Assembly (NCBI GenBank): GCA_017555925.1
Contig: JAFZFL010000058.1
Span: 1-19,481 of the forward strand
Length of the DNA stretch: 19,481 nt
Source: Bacteroidales bacterium
Lineage (GTDB): Bacteria; Bacteroidota; Bacteroidia; Bacteroidales; UBA932
Reading direction: 5' to 3'
Shown here: positions 15,305-19,481 of the stretch, piece by piece
How the letters are laid out: every line of letters starts with the position of its first letter
How positions within the stretch are numbered: position 1 is the first letter of the stretch
Notes under the pieces: model-generated
Databases searched by the model: none
What the model saw: the letters and a program-made list of their open reading frames with translations, nothing else
What the model was told of the DNA's origin: nothing
Program-made: the position numbers and the translations under genes

Positions 15305-16666
15305 CTATTTTGAAACCATTATATCCAGAATCATTCTGTCTGTGACCTGCATTCCTTGTGAGCCGATTGTACCAAGATTATAGACAGTCTTCTCTATGCA
15401 ATCTTCAATTATTCCATCGTTTGAAGAGATACAGATGTTGTCAAGGGCAAGAACAGCAGACTGAACCGATGATGATACTCCTGAAGCCACTTTCAATGCA
15501 CATCCTACCTTTGCGCCATCACATACCATACCGGTAATGTTTCCTACCATATTTTTAATGGCAGCACATATCTGCTCATACTTGCCACCGTTCAAATATA
15601 CAATACCACAAGAAGAACCGGTTGAAGCAATTACACAACCACACAAAGCAGAGAGCTTTCCAAGATAACCCTTAATGTGAATTGCAATAAGATGGCTCAA
15701 TACAAGCGCACGGGCAAGCTTCTCGTCTGAGACATTCATCTTTTTGGCAACAGCAATAACCGGAACAGTAACTGTAATTCCCTGGTTTCCGCTACCAGAG
15801 TTACTCATTGCCGGAAGCAGACATCCTGCCATACGTGCATCAGATGCAGCTGCTGTGGCAGCCATTGCGTATGTCATTACAGATGAACCAAATACACTTT
15901 GATTTTGTGACGCTATAATAGTTTTTCCAACCTTTAGTCCATAATCATTCTTCAAACCCTCCTCCGCCAAAGCATAGTTCAACTTTACAGAATCGAGTAT
16001 AAATCGGATATTCTCAAAACTTGCATTCTCGGCAAACTCAAGAATCTCCTTTACAGTAAGCTTGTAGTCAAGAGTTGTCTTCTCAGCAGGAGCCTGAGCA
16101 CCAGCCTCTGCATTATTCTTCTTGGTACAATCGCAATCCTCAGCAATTATACAGTCTGATTTTTTTGCTTCACCCGATACATCAACTTGCTTATCGTTAA
16201 GTTTTACACTTATTATGGAGTCATGGTTATCTTTAATGATGGTTTCAGCCCTGTTCTCCCCATTAATGGCAGTAGCTTTAATGTAAAGTTTTACAGGAGT
16301 GTCGGCAAGACCTATTTTAACATTTCCATCTGCAACCATCTTTTTTGCAGCAGCCAAAGTATTATCATCAAGATCTTTCAGCACCTCAAGTTTGTACTCA
16401 GATTTGCCGCATGTTGCATCAAGTGCAGATGCTATATGCAATCCAACCATACCGGTACCAGGGATTCCTACTCCCATACCGTTTTTAAGGATATTAGCAC
16501 TTACCTCCACATCAAGAGATTTGGGTTCACCATATCCTCCATTCCTTAAAGTTTCACAAGAGGAGGCAACAGCCAATGCTACAGCTATGGGCTCAGTACA
16601 ACCCAATGCAGGTTTTACCTCTTTCTTAATAAGTTCAATAATTTCAAGTTCTCTCTCTAAAGTCAT
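15305..16666 (-). CDS. cyuA: L-cysteine desulfidase (CyuA/UPF0597, serine dehydratase alpha-like)
   Basis: This 453-residue cytoplasmic protein belongs to the iron-sulfur serine-dehydratase-like family that includes CyuA, which splits L-cysteine to pyruvate, ammonia and sulfide. Family segments: ALGCTEPIAVALA (Cys23) near the N-terminus, NILKNGMGVGIPGTG (59-72), SNSGSGNQGITVTVPV (288-303), KLSALCGCVIASTGSSCGIVY (C342, C344, C353) and NMVGNITGMVCDGAKVGCALK (C382, C389). The late cysteines are candidate [4Fe-4S] ligands. An unusual Cys-containing, Ala/Glu-rich linker (C172, C178, C180 and about 181-197) sits where other members are shorter, as judged from memory. The gene lies 29 bases after the amidase and ends at a strong terminator. 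Some relatives are annotated only as serine dehydratase subunit alpha family. Confidence 0.9.
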   Translation of the reverse strand: MTLERELEIIELIKKEVKPALGCTEPIAVALAVASSCETLRNGGYGEPKSLDVEVSANILKNGMGVGIPGTGMVGLHIASALDATCGKSEYKLEVLKDLDDNTLAAAKKMVADGNVKIGLADTPVKLYIKATAINGENRAETIIKDNHDSIISVKLNDKQVDVSGEAKKSDCIIAEDCDCTKKNNAEAGAQAPAEKTTLDYKLTVKEILEFAENASFENIRFILDSVKLNYALAEEGLKNDYGLKVGKTIIASQNQSVFGSSVMTYAMAATAAASDARMAGCLLPAMSNSGSGNQGITVTVPVIAVAKKMNVSDEKLARALVLSHLIAIHIKGYLGKLSALCGCVIASTGSSCGIVYLNGGKYEQICAAIKNMVGNITGMVCDGAKVGCALKVASGVSSSVQSAVLALDNICISSNDGIIEDCIEKTVYNLGTIGSQGMQVTDRMILDIMVSK

Positions 16667-16695
16667 AAGTCAAGCTCTATTTTTCAGGGCTACAG

Positions 16696-19481
16696 TTAAT
16701 ATTTTTCAAAAAAGTTTGTAATCTCTTCCATCAACCTGTCAATTTGACAAGAAGACTCAAGTGTCTCAATCGGGAATCCCAACGATACAACATTGTAAGT
16801 ACCCGAGTAGGCAACACCTGCAGAGATGTTGTTTCCCGGATAGCGGAAAATTGTGTATGCATCCTTTGAGGCAGGAAGCAATCCGTCAGGAGTCTCAACT
16901 ATATAAATTTTATCATTCAATTGGTTGTTGAATGTAAATTTGCCATTGAATCCGAAAGGATTTGGAGCGCTCTTTACGATATTGTTTTTAGAGGCAAAAT
17001 GGTTAGACCATTTGAATTTGAGAACCTCCTGAGCAAATTTCTTACCCTCATCTGCAGCATTTAATCCATTCCACAAATCAGATCCTATATAAGAACCTGA
17101 AACAAGTATATTACCACCTTTAGCAGCATAATCGGATATAGCCTTTTGAAGTGCAACCGGGAATGTTTCATATCTTACAATATACGGTTCTGAATCTATA
17201 TAGGTCTGAACCTGTTTACCCATGATGAAATCTACAATCGGATACTCTTCAAGCTTAACATTGCCCGAAATTACAGCACCAGCTGATGATGAAACAAATG
17301 AATATCCCAATTTCATGAATGCCTTGCCATGAACATAAGGGTAATCAAATGTATTACCTGCAATAATCTTATCATCAAAATCGGCATAAGAGGCTGCATG
17401 TCCAGGATCATCATTTGTTATCCACTCCTTGTCTCTTCTGAACTCATACTGGTCACCTGTGAAAGAGAGGTCATACAGATATGGCACTCCATGATCTTTT
17501 GCATTATAAAAACCAGCAATAGTAGAGTCTTTTGATTGGAATGAAGCAGGACCGCTTACACGTGTAAAGCCATTAACTACCATTACAGTTTTATTTTTAA
17601 CATCTGCACCTTGAGCCACTCCAACAGACAATATCTCCGAAGGGAAGCTTGCTCCACCCTCATTGAGTGCCGCAACTTTAAATGAATAAATTTTATTGCT
17701 CTCAACCGGAATCACAGCGTACGGAGTATCTACAATAACACCATTGTCAAATGAAGAGCCGTTCACTCTTGTATAGACAATATACTGCTTAGCTACAGCT
17801 GTCGGTTCCAATTTGTCCTCAACAGGAGACCAGCTCAAACGCACCAAATTTCTGCCCTCATTCTGCTCCAATTCAGCTGCAAAATCCGTTACAGGCAATG
17901 GTTGAACAACATAAGGGATACCATCTTTCAAACTCAAGAATTTAAGCATTCCCTTGTAAATTGCCCTGCTCACAAGAAATTTAAAATCGGGATCATGACC
18001 ATACTTCATATCTGCAAAATTCTGATGAGACAAAAACTCAAGAAGGACTGCAGGCACATTTGGAGTTCTTGACTCTGCATAAGATCTGTCCCACAAACCT
18101 CTGCGGCTCCAGTTAGGGTCAAATGTAGCTCTGATGTCATCAACTATCTGAGTCTGTACAATATCTGCATAATCCCTACCCAACATTCTGCTCTCACCGG
18201 TAGGATATTTGTCTGATCCATTTGATATTTTTGTATAAATCATCAATGTACCCACAATTGAATCATCCGGAAAGATACCTGCATCTGTATGGAATGCAAA
18301 AGACAAATCAACAGGAATATTCAAACCCCTGAAATCAGGATTCATCTTTGATCCTCCCGACAGTACATTAACCCATCTTCCTCTTGAAGCGTAATCGTCG
18401 GTATAGTCATTCATATTATTTGTCTGTGAATAAACGGTATCTGCGTAACCTGCCCACTGCAGCCACACTCTTGAGCCCTCCACAAAACGTGGATATCCGC
18501 TCACAAACGGCTCAACCTCATAAGGAAGTTTGACCTCCGAATTTACAGTACGTGCGATATTACCCATTCCACCACCAAACCTTACACCATCAGCCGTAAC
18601 AACTTTAACTCCATTTGCAGATTTGGCACCCTTATTCATATTTGTCAGATATACACCCTGATCATCAGCTCCTTTATCAAAAAGGAATGTTCCCAAATAG
18701 ATCCATGTGCCACCACCCATCTGCTGGTTTACCTTGAACTCACGCTCACCATCCTTAAATTTGACTCTGTAATAAGCGGCATCTGTACTGTTTGGAAGAG
18801 TTTTATAGGAGATATAAACTGCATACTCGCCACTTTCAGGAATATTGGGATTCCATTGTGCAACGCTCTCACGTTTTGGAGTTTTACCTTTAAGATTCTG
18901 TTGTGTCATTACCTGGGCAACCCTATATGTACCCATTTCAAACGGATTTTCACCATGAACATATGAAGCTTTCGAATTGGCAAAACCGAATGAATCACCA
19001 CTCTTCCATCCGTATGAACCATTTGACTCGGTATAACCGCCAAAGGACTTGTCATTATCTACAACAACCTCATTTTTCTGTATATCCCTTTCACGAGGCA
19101 AAAGCACATTTGCACCTGCATTCTCAAGCATTGGAACAATGAACGGTATAACATAACTTTGAGTGTATTTGTCTTCAACTGTCTGGAAAAGACGGCATCT
19201 CTGCCACTCCCACCTTTGAGTATTCTGGTCAAAATAGAGACCGTGGCTGTGCCATAAAGCAATATGACGGTTCTGCAATCCGTCGGTAACCTCAAAAGGT
19301 CTGTCCATATCCTTTACAAGAACCGGTTGCTCAACCTTTGACCTCTTCACCTGTTTCTTGCCTTTTGAATCCTTTACTGCGGCAACATTATAAAAATTGC
19401 TGCTCAACTCCTCCAACAAAGATCCGTTTGCATAAATTTTTATCTTTTTACCCGGAAAATGTTTTGCGGCAATTGAATATA
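16696..19481 (-). CDS. Exported N-acetylmuramoyl-L-alanine amidase-like protein with golvesin-type insert and Fn3 domain (5' end outside window)
   Basis: The frame stays open to the window edge; the first complete codon is at 19479, so at least 927 residues are seen and the signal peptide is missing. A TTG at 19419 is internal. Counting from 19479, an Amidase_3-like zinc fold is visible: WHSHG (H77/H79), TVED with Glu102, NAGANVLLPRERD, SFAFHTDAG with His397 and VLLEFLSHQN with Glu481. These equal the His-Glu-His ligands and catalytic Glu of the family. Between Glu102 and His397 a beta-rich module of about 170 residues is inserted, with YISYKTLPNSTDAAYYRVKF and GGGTWIYLGTFLF, typical of golvesin-C-terminal-like domains. 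A fibronectin type III domain (about 525-625) and a 300-residue C-terminal domain with a possible GATase-like fold follow. Relatives are often named xanthan lyase. Likely a periplasmic or surface peptidoglycan hydrolase; cyuA follows. Confidence 0.75.
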   Translation of the reverse strand, partial: YSIAAKHFPGKKIKIYANGSLLEELSSNFYNVAAVKDSKGKKQVKRSKVEQPVLVKDMDRPFEVTDGLQNRHIALWHSHGLYFDQNTQRWEWQRCRLFQTVEDKYTQSYVIPFIVPMLENAGANVLLPRERDIQKNEVVVDNDKSFGGYTESNGSYGWKSGDSFGFANSKASYVHGENPFEMGTYRVAQVMTQQNLKGKTPKRESVAQWNPNIPESGEYAVYISYKTLPNSTDAAYYRVKFKDGEREFKVNQQMGGGTWIYLGTFLFDKGADDQGVYLTNMNKGAKSANGVKVVTADGVRFGGGMGNIARTVNSEVKLPYEVEPFVSGYPRFVEGSRVWLQWAGYADTVYSQTNNMNDYTDDYASRGRWVNVLSGGSKMNPDFRGLNIPVDLSFAFHTDAGIFPDDSIVGTLMIYTKISNGSDKYPTGESRMLGRDYADIVQTQIVDDIRATFDPNWSRRGLWDRSYAESRTPNVPAVLLEFLSHQNFADMKYGHDPDFKFLVSRAIYKGMLKFLSLKDGIPYVVQPLPVTDFAAELEQNEGRNLVRLSWSPVEDKLEPTAVAKQYIVYTRVNGSSFDNGVIVDTPYAVIPVESNKIYSFKVAALNEGGASFPSEILSVGVAQGADVKNKTVMVVNGFTRVSGPASFQSKDSTIAGFYNAKDHGVPYLYDLSFTGDQYEFRRDKEWITNDDPGHAASYADFDDKIIAGNTFDYPYVHGKAFMKLGYSFVSSSAGAVISGNVKLEEYPIVDFIMGKQVQTYIDSEPYIVRYETFPVALQKAISDYAAKGGNILVSGSYIGSDLWNGLNAADEGKKFAQEVLKFKWSNHFASKNNIVKSAPNPFGFNGKFTFNNQLNDKIYIVETPDGLLPASKDAYTIFRYPGNNISAGVAYSGTYNVVSLGFPIETLESSCQIDRLMEEITNFFEKY

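Noticed and set aside
16299..16721. A 140-codon plus-strand open frame
   Set aside because: It is antisense to cyuA and the amidase end, mirrors their codon bias, and shows no recognisable domain.
1..19481. CRISPR arrays, insertion sequences, phage genes, tRNA genes, toxin-antitoxin or defence systems
   Set aside because: No regularly spaced repeats, transposase or integrase motifs, tRNA T-loop patterns or small paired toxin-antitoxin frames were found; nearly all the DNA is taken up by recognisable housekeeping or surface genes.

Overview
The window looks like chromosomal DNA from an AT-rich member of the Bacteroidota, most likely order Bacteroidales. Reasons: a ribosomal protein S1 with an acidic N-terminal extension, a fimbrillin-type lipoprotein, a golvesin-domain amidase of the kind annotated in gut Bacteroidales, start codons preceded by A/T-rich sequence rather than Shine-Dalgarno motifs, and several promoters of the Bacteroidota type (TTTG at -33, about 20 nt, then TAnnTTTG at -7). 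I cannot resolve family or genus. No insertion sequence, phage gene, CRISPR array or tRNA gene was seen. It reads as a core-genome region with one surface-protein gene.

Left part (1-4432): rpsA (S1) and rnz (RNase Z) form a tight minus-strand unit, followed by the first 30 codons of a signal-peptide gene that leaves the window at base 1. A peptide transporter of the POT family diverges from rpsA on the plus strand. A strong bidirectional hairpin terminator separates it from the convergent fimbrillin-type lipoprotein gene (4534-6405). Behind that lies corA (magnesium/cobalt channel).

Middle (7575-12093): a probable operon read leftward from one recognisable promoter at 12062-12093. It holds a BadF-family amino-sugar kinase, murQ (MurNAc-6-phosphate etherase), recR, a sodium:solute symporter and mntP (manganese exporter). 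Kinase, etherase and symporter together match the logic of the MurNAc transporter-kinase-etherase cluster described in Tannerella forsythia, here with recR between murQ and the transporter. Upstream is an exported glutaminyl-peptide cyclotransferase.

Right part (13037-19481): plus-strand genes for an acyl-ACP thioesterase, the RNase P RNA (rnpB, 13898-14244) and an EFR1-type flavodoxin/ferredoxin protein. Converging on them is a minus-strand pair, a very large exported amidase (5' end outside the window) and cyuA (L-cysteine desulfidase). The exported amidase could release the sugar and peptide fragments that the MurNAc cluster and the peptide transporter then take up, so peptidoglycan salvage is a plausible shared theme. 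That link is inference. I found no clearly novel system. The most interesting items are the recR-interrupted MurNAc cluster, the amidase domain split by a large insert, and the in-frame rpsA-rnz junction.
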